Assembly (NCBI GenBank): GCA_023053545.1
Contig: JAKZAN010000004.1
Span: forward strand, 3,906,001 to 3,970,000
Direction of reading: 5' to 3'
From: Lepidurus packardi
Lineage: Eukaryota > Arthropoda > Branchiopoda > Notostraca > Triopsidae
Length of the DNA stretch: 64,000 nt
Shown piece by piece: positions 28,215 to 39,270 of this stretch. Each line of letters starts with the position of its first letter. Positions within the stretch are counted from its first letter, which is position 1. Made by a program: the position numbers and the translations under genes. The notes beneath the pieces are model-generated. The model searched no databases, had not been told where the DNA came from, and worked only from the letters and a program-made list of their open reading frames with translations.

Positions 28215-29041
28215 TTACACCCAAACCCCATGTGGATTTTTATTGGTTGGTACCGCAGTTTCCAGCTGACGAGGAGAGCCAATCATTCTCCTCCCACTTC
28301 CATTCTTAGGCCCGCTTGCAAGGAGCCCAATACCTATAAACAAGCCAAGCGAGGATTAATACTTGCTAAGAACAAACCCGTATGACGCCAAAGTACCTTC
28401 GACGGTCTGGCGAGCCTCTTCTACAGGAACAATACTCAGACTTTGCAAATTGGCTTGCTTAATATCAGCAACTAATCGATCCAGATCTACTTTCTTATCC
28501 ACCAGTGTCTGCTCGAGGGACGTTATCTGAAAATCCACAGAAAATGTATAACTTCGAAACTTAAGTAAAATAAATCTTTTTTAGCGAAAATGTACTTCTT
28601 TATCCATTTGCTGCTCAACTTGTGCACACAACTCGGACTGCTTCCTGGCGATGCCCAAGTCTGCACTTAATCGATCAAACTCGTTTTCGAGCTCGCGTGA
28701 CTGTTGCTGTTCGACGTCTTTCATGGCCTTCTCCTCACCGCGTATATCACTGATCAATGACCTAAAAATCGCCCCCCCAAAAAACTTTATAACTTTCATA
28801 GCTCTGTCAAAACTTCCTACGAAGTTGTAACAGTAAAAAAAACAAAAAACCTACAATCTTTAAACAATTTTATAAACAAACAGCAAAAATAGCTCACCTC
28901 ATCTGGTCTCGAAGAGCTTGCAGTTCTTGGTCGTACTCCGCCACTTTGCTCTGGCACGCCTGGATTTCAGTGCCCAAGTAAACTTCTTGTGCTTGTGCAT
29001 TCTCTACATCCATTTCTGCCCCTTCCAAAATCGCAATCTAC

Positions 29042-29073
<32 letters not shown>

Positions 29074-31089
29074 CTATGTAGTGAAAAAAGCCATGCCCCT
29101 TAACATGCACAGTTGAAGGAAAATACAGACAATGAATCTGTACAAACATACAACAAAACCAGTCCTTAGAGAAAGGTAAAAGAAACTCACTTGCTCTTCC
29201 GCTTGTTGACTCAACTCTTCCAATCGCGTTGATTCAAGCATGGCAGCATCCAACACAGCCTCTCTTTCCCTTGCCTTTTGTTCACATTTCTGTATATCTG
29301 CTTCATACTGACCGAGTTCGGCTTGTTGGGCCTCCAACTTTTCTCTTTGTCGATTCAGCAACTGGACCATGGAGCCAAACTGAGGGTCACGCGGCGGACT
29401 AGGTGGGCGTGGCTGGACGATCGTAGGCAACACTCTTCGTACTCCTGTGTGACCGATGTGTCTGTCCCCTTCCGGCAACCCATCAGTGGCCTGAAATTCT
29501 TGCAAGAGATTCCTTTTAACGGGCGAGGTGGAACGTCGATGACAACTATGGCTCAGTAAATCCACTTCTTCCTCTACCAATCGCAAAGGGCTGTCTCTTG
29601 AGCTTCGAGATGCCCAGGAACTGTTCAAATCGATTCTATCTTCACTAGAGGCCCATTTCATGGTTGCTCCGACGGGGGGTTCTTTGCCCGAAAGCTGTTT
29701 CGTGACTCCATTAGCCGAAGGCGACTGTCCTCGCGGTTTAGGGGGGTCGCGATACGGTGGAGGTTGGGATAATTCCCGATTTGGAGGTCTAGGCGACGAA
29801 ACCATCACGTTGGTACCTGCCGGCGATGTGCCCCTGGAGCTAGGCAAAGGCGGATCGCGGTACGGCGGCGGCTGCTGCAAGTGAGCTGCTCCCGGGATAC
29901 GTAACTCCGTAGGGCGTGGGCTTTGGCTAGGAGTCCGCAATCGTGCCAAGGAACTATTGCTCTGGATACTATCCACGCTCGTGTTGAGCACATCTGGCAT
30001 GTTCGAGGGCGTAGTTTGGGGGATGCCTTTTACAATTCCCATTCTCCGAGACGTAAACTCGCCCGCGGGATGCCCACCGCTGAACGTGAGCGATTTCTTC
30101 AATTCGCGAGTAGGTGGACTAGTGTTGGCACCACTCGGAGTCGCTGGCGACTCATTAGTAGGCGTTTCGGGCGAGCCGTTGACAGAAGTACTAGTAGGAG
30201 TGGTTATCTTAAAAGCTTGCCCACTGGGGCGTCCAGGATGAGGGGATGGACTCTTGTCTAACGGCGATCTTTGTAGGATGAAATGTACGTCGTTGGAATA
30301 CTCGCCCCATTTCAATAAAACCTGAATAACAAAAGGTACAGTTTTATTAAAAACGACAAAAAAAAAACACACTTATTATGATAATTTGTCTATTACGTGT
30401 TACTACTATTCAATTTTGGTGAGCTGGAATTAAGGATGAGATCCCATTTTGGATTTAACTTACTTTGAGGGGGTGCTCCTGTGGGGCTAGTAATCGTTCG
30501 TTATTTCGCCACCGCTCAATTAAGGTAAATCGCCCAGTTTTGCCTGTCGCGTGTGCCAGCGCATAAACCACGTCCTGCAGGAATACAGAGAGCAAACATC
30601 ACATACACGCAGGGAACCAAGTCGGACGCCCATACAATAGTTCAAACATGCGATCTCCTGCTCTTTCATAATATATTTCTCATTAAAAAGAAAAGTATGT
30701 TGAAGCTAATACTGCATTAGCCCTCTCTATAATTATCTTGGCTCTTGAGCACTCGATTCTGAAAACAGGTAGAGAAAAAAGTCTGAAAATACACGCAGGG
30801 AAAAATAGGCTGTCTAATCCAACACGAAACAATGCACGCATTCCCACACGAAAAAAAAATCAGGTGTTAATCTTTACCTCCTGCGTTCTTCGTTTATGTG
30901 ACTAGTAATACGCTAACAACAGACAGGAAATAAATTAATAAAAATGAAGTTGGCTTTGAAAGCAATACAGTTCTAGGAAAAGGACATATAAAAAACAAAA
31001 ACACTGTCAGAATTTACCTGGCACGTGGTTCGTTCGGTTACTCCACACACGATTCGCTGAATGCCTTCCACCCACACTTTGAGCTCCAT
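28215..31089 (-). CDS. RASSF8: Ras-association domain protein RASSF7/8, N-terminal RASSF class
   Basis: In flies this protein binds ASPP at adherens junctions and restrains Src; vertebrate RASSF7/8 act in junction integrity and mitosis. Exons: 31089-31018, 30574-30464, 30321-29191, 29037-28898, 28761-28596, 28526-28397, 28333-28215; 622 aa. The N-terminal 80 residues are the Ras-association/ubiquitin-like domain: [19 protein letters not shown], then [20 protein letters not shown] and [13 protein letters not shown] single 1.1-kb exon encodes a Pro/Ser-rich linker with repeated [13 protein letters not shown] motifs. These PPxY-containing motifs may bind WW domains. Coiled coils follow over about 200 residues. 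The protein ends with the family signature [19 protein letters not shown]. No SARAH domain is present, as expected for N-terminal RASSFs. RASSF7 and RASSF8 are one gene in arthropods, so the symbol is approximate. Confidence 0.93.
29041..29070. repeat. Poly(A) homopolymer in a RASSF7/8 intron
   Basis: About 30 consecutive A on the + strand, so T on the sense strand. It sits immediately against the 3' splice site of the intron before exon 29037-28898 and so forms an extreme polypyrimidine tract. Length is probably variable between individuals. Confidence 0.8.
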
Positions 31090-34000
31090 ATCTCTTCAAT
31101 GCACTGACGGCAACCCCAATGTGAGCCCTTCGGGCAACCCTTCCGTGGTACTTCTCAAGTCAGACACTCCCCCCTTCCCTTGTCGTCACAGCATAGCTCC
31201 GCCTCGTCAACTCCACGCTTTTACGTTGCGAGAAATCGCAACTCGAAAAGGTGGACAACACCACTCCCTCTATGATTTGCGGGATCGGTTTTCCTTTGGG
31301 TCGATGTGCTCCTTTTCTCGAAGGTCTTGTTTTCGGGATGGAGAGCCCGGTTGAGGCTGGCTTTGCTTGAATGATTGTTGTCTATTTTGGGGGTTTAGTT
31401 GTAACCGTGCAGGAGAGAGAGGCGAGATGCGCAAGTAAAACTGCATAAGTCACGAGCTCCAAAACGTTATATTCGGAGAAGACGGAAGTGAAGACGGGGA
31501 AACTCAAAAACCGAGAAAGAACCCGTTTTTCTTTTTCTTACAAATGAAATAAAAAAATCCCGGCTTTTATTTATTGGATCATCTCTGTTTGGAATCCAAT
31601 ACGTTCCTGGATTCTTATGCAGAAGGCACACAAGTTCTCAGTTTCCTGTTCGACTTCCTGTAAAAAAAGACAATGAGACGATAAGTTCTGACGCAGAGAA
31701 ACCCCATTATATTTGCTAAATAGTATCTCCAGTACAGTTATAGCTCAAGACTTTTGGTCAAGACGACCACAGTTTAGTAATAAAACGACCCAGGCACGGG
31801 CCAATGATTACAACTAATTGGCTACGCTTGGTAGCTCGCCGAACCCGTATAAGCTCCATTTATTTATCTTTTCCCCTGTCTTCTAATCTTAACAAAAGAG
31901 CATAACAAAGAACTTCTTCTAACAAGGGACACTCTAGCCAAAATCTTAAGAGGGAAAATATCTCCTCCATACATTTCCCTTAAGAATGAGGTAATATGCG
32001 GAACGTAAACCGTTACTATAGCGAAAACCCTACTTCGAAAATATCCTGCAAAAATTATATTTTTGACATTACTTGGTTCTCCTACCCTGTCTTGTGCATG
32101 CGTGCAGCTGCTTGATAGCGTTAGTGAATTTGAAAAGAAGCCTTGTAAATTCAGGGGGTAGAGAGAGAGAGCAGAGAGACGGCCAGGTGTGATTACACAG
32201 GAGCAACTCGACTGCGGATGCGAACAGACTTGTAGGTCAAAGACTTCCCCCACAGTCGCACCTGGTCTGGGTCTAACGGGCAGGGCAACTTCCCAAGTCT
32301 TTCTTCTAAAAAGCTCAATCACAACATAAGGATTTTCGTTTCGGGTAAGTTACTACACCTAAAACCGACAATTATTGGCTAATTACTGGCTGGCATGAGA
32401 GAATATCGCGTTCTCGGGCCAAAAGAGCATGGAAAAAATGTGACGAGTTTCTCTCGCGGCCAAAAAAAGATGCCGCGAGGCTGGGACCAAAAGCGTTAAG
32501 GAAAAACACAACAAAATAGAACACAAAAAAATGAGTAATGGGATTCAGGATGAGGAGATAAGGCTTTATGCACTGTATACAAGGTCTGGGTTTAATGAAA
32601 ATCAATGGGGGGAAATGGCAAGTTGGAAAGATTCGTTCGAAAAAAGTTACGCAAACGCGTAAGTGCATGCAGAAGGTAAGAGTTGAGAGAAGGTTATTTT
32701 TATATCGGAAGGTTGGATCAAGTATCAATAGGCATTTTGTTGGCACCTTGTCAGAGCTGGTTTGTTCCACGGGATCTATAAACTGGATTGTTTCCAGGTG
32801 GCATACTTGCGTTACCCGCAGTCTGACGCTAGACTGTGACTTGGAGAGTTTGTTAGGGATTTTAAAGTCTGAACCTAGCCAGTTAGCTAAGCTAGAGAAG
32901 AAAATCAGAATGAGGTTGATTGACAAGAAACAGGATAAGGGTTGCGACCCTGACTCTGTAAGTTGCCAGGAGAAACTGCACGCGTCTTACTGGACAAAAA
33001 AAAAGATGCATCTGTGCATAATTCGATGCAGGCAAGAATCCAAGAAGATAGATTTATTAAGGTTGAGTCAAGACTATTTCCGAGGCTTGGAAAATAGGTT
33101 AGGTTCGCTTGAAGTCGCTTCGTGAACAGGCCAGAAGGGATGGACACAAAAATCGATGCAAAGGATATTAATGGCGTGGAAAAGTTACGCACGACAGACG
33201 ACATGCAGGAATGTGTAATGAGGGTGTTAAAGCCCTATACGAGCTGGGTTCGGATAGAGAATAAGAAACCTTTAACATTCGCTTTGCTGTGTATGTGTGT
33301 GTGTGACTACAAGCCCAACAATTTGGCCATGCATGACTTGATCCAACTTCCTCTTTACTCTTGTAATCTTTACCAGCATTTCAGGGATACACACTACAGT
33401 CATGGGTAGAGGCTGAAGGTGTGGCAAAACAACAATTTGCTTTTCCTATACTTCCTGTATGCATGGGGTATCTAATCTAGGACCTACACAAGTAGGGTTA
33501 CTTGACGTGGATATATGATACGGCAAAGCTAGGGTTTCTCTCGTTTTGTCTGAACTGGGGAGAGCAATTTACTGTAGCAAAGCAGTGCAGGTATTTTAAG
33601 CTGAGGCAGTAAATTTAATCATCCAACAATCACAGTTGTGTTAATTGGGTTAAAGCTTGAGGCTTTAAAAGGGGAGATTTATATCAAAAGTTGCACAGGA
33701 AGCCACTTTTTTTTACCTTTAGCCACTGTACGGTGGCTTGTAACGAGAAAATCCAATTGGAACACAACCAAAGACAAAGTTTGATTCTGATGAGCTATTC
33801 TTTGTTTGCTGAGGCACTATATGTATGAATAATAAGGAATAATCCACGTCAAATTGAGTAACTATACGCACAACATTTACTTTCAAGTTTATCACTTAGT
33901 TAAGGCCCATTTTGTTGACAATAGCAGCGATTATCTCGCTTCCTTGTCGCTACACAGCACACAAAACACGAACGAACGAAAACACGGCCGACGGACAAGA

Positions 34001-34649
34001 AGCGAATATAATTTTCGTTAAGCATTGGTAACAGCGCCATCTAGTAGCTTTCTTATGAACTTAATCTGAATGAAAGAATTCATCGCTTGCAGGGGCGCCG
34101 CGAAGGATTACCATAATCCCCTTAATTGCCGCTTATTCATCTGCTTTATTTGGTGCTTATTAATTATTCGGTGCAATTTGTACTTATTAAGCAGTTCTAA
34201 CATACTACGTTTATGAATTCCAAATATACTTTCAATTTAGTTTTTTCTTAATAAACCTAACCTTACTGCTGCACCATCTGCGCACTGCAGGAATTAGGTA
34301 GGCCTATATTCTGAGGGGCGCCACGGCGAATTTGGGATACTGTTAGTGCGCCGCGAACCAAAAAATTTGAGAACCACTGGCTTAACTCGTTATTCAGGGT
34401 TCTACTTAGTAATTCAAAATTATCAAGTAAGGAAAGTAACAACGCTTTTTTTGCTATAATGAAAATAGTTATTATTAGCAGCAAATGTAACATTATATAA
34501 AACTGTATTGGTAATAAAAACGAATACATACGCCACACTGTTGAGCAGTGAAACGAGATTCAAGTTTCTTCTCTAGCACCTTAAATCACTACCATGTTGA
34601 GCAATGGCACTTTTTTACTGCTTGATTGCCAGCATTTAACAGGCTAAAT
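31090..34649. other. Gene-poor interval between RASSF7/8 and SLC25A15
   Basis: Apart from the orphan terminal exon at 31571-31657 I support no gene. Two long open frames overlap in opposite directions (about 184-185 codons each, 32372-32926 on - and 32568-33125 on +), and another runs 33122-33409 on +. None has recognisable motifs. The + strand at 32540-33200 is rich in G and A, which lowers stop frequency on the complementary strand and may explain part of the openness. Confidence 0.4.
31571..31657 (-). CDS. Orphan terminal coding exon of an unidentified gene (partial)
   Basis: On the - strand a strong acceptor (TCTTTTTTTACAG) is followed by 28 codons and a stop that overlaps an AATAAA (TAATAAATAAAAG). 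The peptide starts EVEQETENLCAFCIRIQERI, and 8 more residues follow; it looks like an amphipathic helix. This is the architecture of a genuine last exon. I could not find convincing upstream exons on the - strand before SLC25A15 and do not recognise the peptide. It could belong to a gene with long introns or be an alternative end of another transcript. Confidence 0.35.
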   Translation of the reverse strand, partial: EVEQETENLCAFCIRIQERIGFQTEMIQ

Positions 34650-35936
34650 CTAGTCTAAAAGCTCGTTCATGAACTTTCGGCTTGTTTCGTAAGCCAAGAA
34701 TAAGGCTCCGGTTCCAGGAAAGGTTCGTATTAATGTTGGCTTCAAACCATTGTAAAGTGCTCCAATTCCTAGCCAGAAAGACTTAGCCTATCAGTGGCTG
34801 TTATAATTTTGAGAAAATATGTATACCTTCATTTTTATAAATATCGGCCAGCATTTTCAACATTGGTTCCTTGGACCCTGCCACCTGGATACGAGACTTG
34901 ACTACGTCAAATGGGAATATCACCGTCCATAAAGTTATCCCTCCAATACCTCCGCAAATGACTGTCTTCACGGCCCCTAGAGTAATTTACAAATAATGCA
35001 ATTATTAATAAAACCTCTTCAAATTATACTTAGAATTACCAATCTCGTCCTTTGTTTTTCCCGGAGGAGTTAAAAAGTGTCGACTCACTTCATATCCTCC
35101 AAAAAAGAAGAAATAACCTGGCATTTCACGAGCGAAGGTTGAAGTCAAACCTCGGAATAGGCCTGCAATACCTTCGGCTTTGAGAATGTCTCCGGTCAGT
35201 TTCCAAGGGCCAATTTTTGCCTTTTGAGTGAAAAAGTGCGTGAAAAACTTTTTGCTGGTGGGATGTAAATTGAATACTTTGGGTTTAGACGAACTTTCAA
35301 GATGTTGCATTTCTTGCATTGCTTGCAAGCGACATTTGACCAACTCTGTAGGGCACAAGGTAAACGACGAGAAAAAGGCAGCAAAGAATCCCGCGGTAGC
35401 GTTCGACAATGGGTTCAGATCTTCCACTTTCTAATAAGTTTTTTAATAATTTCCTTAATTAGCGTTTCTTTCCTTTTATAACGAACGACTTTTATATACT
35501 TTACAACCAGTAAGATAGCACGCTCCTTTCTGACAAACACCGTAGGCAGCGAAAAGGACCGAGTTTTCTGCAATATTGGCAGCTAAAGCAGGTACAGTGC
35601 CGGCGTACAATCCGCGCAGACCTTCTTTTTGGAAAGTTTGCTTGAAACACGTAAACATATTATTGTACAATTTGGGGAAAGTCTGCATTTTGACTTTGAC
35701 TGTATCCAACGACTGCCCCACGTACACATTAGCAGCTCCTCCTGAATAACAGACAAAATATACTCTATTGATTACGTTAGCCTTAATTGGTGATTGATTA
35801 AGCTAAAAACACAATTCAAAATCAAATTACCCAAAGATCCTGCAATGAGGTCAACCATGGCTTCTCTGAATTTACTCCTTTGCCCTACTAGATTATCCAA
35901 ATGAGGAGGCAGCAAAGCTACTGCGGATGGCTCCAT
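34650..35936 (-). CDS. SLC25A15: Mitochondrial ornithine carrier (SLC25A15-like)
   Basis: This inner-membrane carrier exchanges ornithine with citrulline or basic amino acids. Exons: 35936-35831, 35741-35500, 35430-35040, 34976-34827, 34768-34650; 335 aa. The three carrier repeats are visible by their signature loops: [18 protein letters not shown], then [11 protein letters not shown] and [14 protein letters not shown] features include [14 protein letters not shown] and [10 protein letters not shown]. The first signature has Ser-Leu-Asp where the canonical motif is Pro-x-Asp. Repeat 2 contains an insertion of about 30 residues (after [10 protein letters not shown]) compared with vertebrate ORC1, which explains 335 rather than about 300 aa. 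No cleavable presequence is needed in this family. Substrate assignment rests on overall ORC1 resemblance. Confidence 0.9.
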
Positions 35937-36388
35937 AGTCAGGTTAATAAAATTAATTTACTAGAAACATATACAATTAAAACGTTAGGTGACCATTGTA
36001 TTAAAAATTTACCGTGCTTACCTTTTAAAATACCCCAGAACGACGAGTTCCGATTTATAAACAAACGCTAACGGTAACTGGTGGGCAAAGTAATAAGCAA
36101 AAAGCGTCTATTTCAAATGACATAATCCGATAATACAAATAGCATAAAAGCAAATATGGTGTAAAGATATCAAATCGGTATCTATTTTGTCCTTGTCAAG
36201 GACTCGGCGTATTTCTGGAGTACATAAAGAAACTTGTCTGTTTTCAAATCTCTGGACGTGCCCTATTGTTGTTTTTTCTTTTCTTAAAGTGTTCGGAAAA
36301 CACAGGAATGATAAGAGGAAGATAATTTAGATCTGTCAAGACAATATAAAAACGCGACGTACATTTCCAGTTGCGCAGTCAAGTCAAC
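35937..36388. other. Divergent promoter region of SLC25A15 (-) and lipase 1 (+)
   Basis: No gene. The + strand has a TATA box for lipase 1 at 36345-36351. Nothing comparable is seen on the SLC25A15 side, consistent with a TATA-less housekeeping promoter. Confidence 0.5.
36345..36378 (+). promoter_or_regulatory. TATA box and initiator of lipase 1
   Basis: TATAAAA at 36345-36351 is followed at about +30 by GCGCAGTC (36374-36381), which contains the arthropod initiator core CAGT. The ATG is only about 13 bases further, giving a very short leader, as is common for digestive-enzyme genes. Confidence 0.6.
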
Positions 36389-37764
36389 ATGAAGCTCTCA
36401 GTCTGCTTTCTTGCTGTTTTAATTATCGCAGCTCAAGGTAATATAAGCAAAAAAGTTAGTTTGGATTGAACGAATCTAATTATAGGCCGTAATGTTCACA
36501 TTCCGAAAACGGAATCTCTGGGACACTTCAAGCTAGCTGCACATCCCCAAACTGTCTCTAAAACTGAAGTCGGCATTGATCCTAACGACGTCGAGTTCTT
36601 GTTATGGACCAGGAACAACGAAAACGATAACAGTTTCAACGAATTGGTTGTCGGTGACGACAGTTCCATAACGAGCTCACATTTTGATAAATCCTTACCG
36701 GTAATCATTTTTGCTCATGGTTGGGGCGAAAACGGTAAGGATGAGTTCATCATGCGAATGAAAAAGGGTAGAGTATTCAATATCGGAAGTTGAAAGACAA
36801 GTTTTGTAACCGTATTTTCTTTTTAACACAGAATTTTTAGCTAAAGAAGCCTGTAACTTTATCGCAGTCAACTGGGGACCGTTAGCAACACAGCCCGACT
36901 ACCCACTAGCTGTATCTCATGTGAAACCTGTCGGCCAATTGACAGGGAATCTGATTGACTTCCTGATTTCTCACGGAGCGGCTCTTAGTCGTTTCCACGT
37001 TATTGGCTTCAGCTTAGGAGCCCATGTTGCTGGCGATGCTGGCGCAGCTGTGACTTCTGGTACCGTACCACGGATAACCGGTAAATTTACGGGACAAAAA
37101 TAAACCGGCTAATTTGACCTGATTTTTTTTTTTTTTTTTTTTTTGCGGTCCTTAGGTTTGGATCCGGCACAGCCGGAGTTCTCGGTGGACAATTTAACCA
37201 CTCGCTTGGATACTACCGACGGCGCTTTCGTGGACGTTATCCATACTAACAGGTATGAGTACTAAGATCATATACACTATTAGTGAATATGATCAAGTAG
37301 GAGTAGGTAAACATTAGAGAGAGGCTTAACCTTTATTTATTACAGTGGAAGCTTGACTGAAATGGCTCTTTCTTTCAAAACTCCCATCGGTCATGTCGAT
37401 TTTTACCCTAATGGGGGTAGCTATCAACCAGGATGCAGTAATTCATCAAGCGGCAGCCTCATTGATCTATTCCGTAATTTTACAAAAATTAATTGAGTTG
37501 AATTTTAATCTCACATTTTTTTCTTATCCACTATATGTGTATTCCATTATAGAGGGTTGCAGTCATTTGCGAGCTCCTGAGCTATTTATCGAGAGCATCA
37601 ATAGTAAAGCTTTTGTTGCCCGGGCATGTGATAGTTACGATGCTTATTCTGCCGGTCGCTGCGATAGTCATACTACAGCTGTAATGGGAGAGAATGTCAA
37701 TATCAATACCCGTGGTACTTACTATCTTAATACTCACGCCAGTTCACCCTACGCGCTAGGGTAG
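36389..37764 (+). CDS. Secreted lipase, pancreatic-lipase-related (lipase 1 of the cluster)
   Basis: A pancreatic-lipase superfamily alpha/beta hydrolase, probably digestive. Exons: 36389-36437, 36486-36767, 36832-37080, 37156-37252, 37346-37473, 37553-37764; 338 aa. It has a signal peptide ([17 protein letters not shown]), then [10 protein letters not shown] and [12 protein letters not shown] (oxyanion region). The nucleophile elbow [10 protein letters not shown] carries the catalytic Ser; the acid is Asp in GLDPAQPEF and the base is His in [11 protein letters not shown]. All catalytic residues are present. There is no PLAT domain and the lid is short, as in arthropod secreted lipases with phospholipase A1-like or galactolipase-like activity. 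Exon 2 ends at the second GT (36768): using the first GT (36735) would delete 11 residues that align with lipase 2. It has an intron after HTN that its neighbours lack. AATAAA is at 37826-37831. Confidence 0.92.
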
Positions 37765-38294
37765 GCTAATTATACTGTATATATATTTTATGAAATTACT
37801 ATACTGTGGGTTTGAATACTGCAAAAATAAATAATGACTTACAGCAAAATAATAGTACTGTATATATTTTAGCTTCAAAACATTCGTGTGTATTTTTGTA
37901 TAATACAACAACACATACAATATAAAAAAAATAAACTTGGTCCCGTGGTATCAACTAAAACCATCTGATTTAGAACCCGTTTGTCTCTTCTCCAAATTGA
38001 CTGGAGTTCAATGTGCATAGTTATAAGCTTTGAACAGCTTCAGTCTTTAAGGTCGCGTTATAGGAAATGACGAATTCACGTTGCTAGGGCTTCCAAGAAG
38101 ACTGTTTTACACTAGTTCGTTGTCCCAACGGAGACAATACTTCTTAGAAAGGAGACGTCAAGATAAGTTTGGCCTTTACTTCCAGTATGTGTTCGATTTG
38201 CGTACAGAAAAGACAGAAAATACGTCAATGTCTTGAGGTCAAGACACCTACCTCCTCCCGATGTATGTATGTTTAATGACGTTTCATAATTTTT
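37765..38294. other. Lipase 1 3' flank
   Basis: Untranslated and intergenic DNA. It contains the lipase 1 polyadenylation signal (AATAAA 37826-37831) and no coding signal. Confidence 0.5.
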
Positions 38295-38574
38295 CATTCA
38301 CTGTTGGGCGAAAGCTACGCCGCCCAGGCAGAAATCGAACGTTTTAGTGCAACTGGTAATTTAGCACAGTCGGATTCTTTCCTATGCATTGCTTCAGATT
38401 TTAGTATTCCCACCCAACCCCTTCCTATCTACCTTGCCTTATTCACCGTTGGGGGAAAGTTTGCCTGCTACTGTGCCCCGGCAAAAATCGAACGTTTTAG
38501 TATAGCTTATAGTTTAGCACAGTGTTCTTTTCTACGCATTGCTCTTTTCTAGACTCTTTTCTGCGCATTGCTCG
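38295..38574. repeat. Imperfect direct repeat of about 100 bp, two copies plus a fragment
   Basis: Units at 38295-38393 and 38440-38542 share CNGTTGGGNGAAAG, then a variable stretch, then GCCCNGGCANAAATCGAACG and TTTAGCACAGT, and end in TTCTTTNCTANGCATTGCT. A partial third copy of the end lies at 38551-38574. On the - strand the shared GTTCGATTT resembles a Pol III box B and GTGCTAAA resembles a box A, which would suit a decayed tRNA-derived SINE. No complete cloverleaf can be folded. The nature of the unit is not established. Confidence 0.6.
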
Positions 38575-38654
38575 TTAAGGCCTTCAAATTGCATAGTAGA
38601 TCCTAGATGCACAATATTGTCCATTGTTTCCACGTTATAGTCTATACTGTGGGT

Positions 38655-38800
38655 ACGATACACGACGAAAAAGCTTTTAAGGCATCCAGTTTTGCTGCTT
38701 GCTGGTCAACCAAGATTGCGATATGTGGGTTTGGCAGTTCAACAATTTTCCTGTTCACTGCAACTTACGCGGGCGCAAAAAGGGCTCAAAACTTTTCTTT
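38655..38800 (+). pseudogene. Lipase exon-2 fragment (degenerate copy A)
   Basis: The + strand encodes SSFAACWSTKIAICGFGSS in an open frame. This matches the segment before the oxyanion loop of the intact lipases, with the His-Gly of AxHGF changed to Cys-Gly. It is very similar at nucleotide level to copy B (39430-39513): both share ATCCAGTTTTGCTGCTT and ACCAAGNTTGCGATA. Nothing of the other lipase exons is near. It is a relic, probably derived from the same duplication as copy B. Confidence 0.65.
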
Positions 38801-39270
38801 TTAACCCCATATATAGATCCTTATAAACACATACTGTGATAGTATCCCAAGATATGCCTTGCTAAATAAAATAAACAAAAATATCGGAAAGGTCAAATAA
38901 ACCATTCGCCATACTTAGATACCCTGGGATCGTGCTCTAGGGAGTTTCTGAGCTGGTCGGTTGTTGGGTTTGGGTTCTCGTACTACGGAAATCTATATAC
39001 TGCGGTCACCAATGTCATGACCTCCTATAGTTTCCAGACTAGGAAAGGGAAGATCGTCCTACTTCAGCAACATGAAACCTGCTCGAACATCGTTCCTGGT
39101 CGCGTTTTTGCTGCATAGGTAAAAAAATCCAAGTTTGATCATACTATAACATTTTAAAGTCGCAAAATAATCACTGTATTGATTGTGGTGGGTTAGTAGG
39201 CGTGTGCTTCTCCCTCATACTGCGATCTAAAAGAGAATCTGCTGTCACGGAGTGTTGTATGGCGATAGGG

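Noticed and set aside
29278..30261. Several + strand open frames of 74-112 codons
   Set aside because: They lie opposite the Pro/Ser-rich RASSF7/8 exon, whose codon composition suppresses stops on the other strand.
38295..38393. A tRNA gene on the - strand
   Set aside because: Box-like sequences are present but acceptor and T stems do not pair, so no cloverleaf forms.
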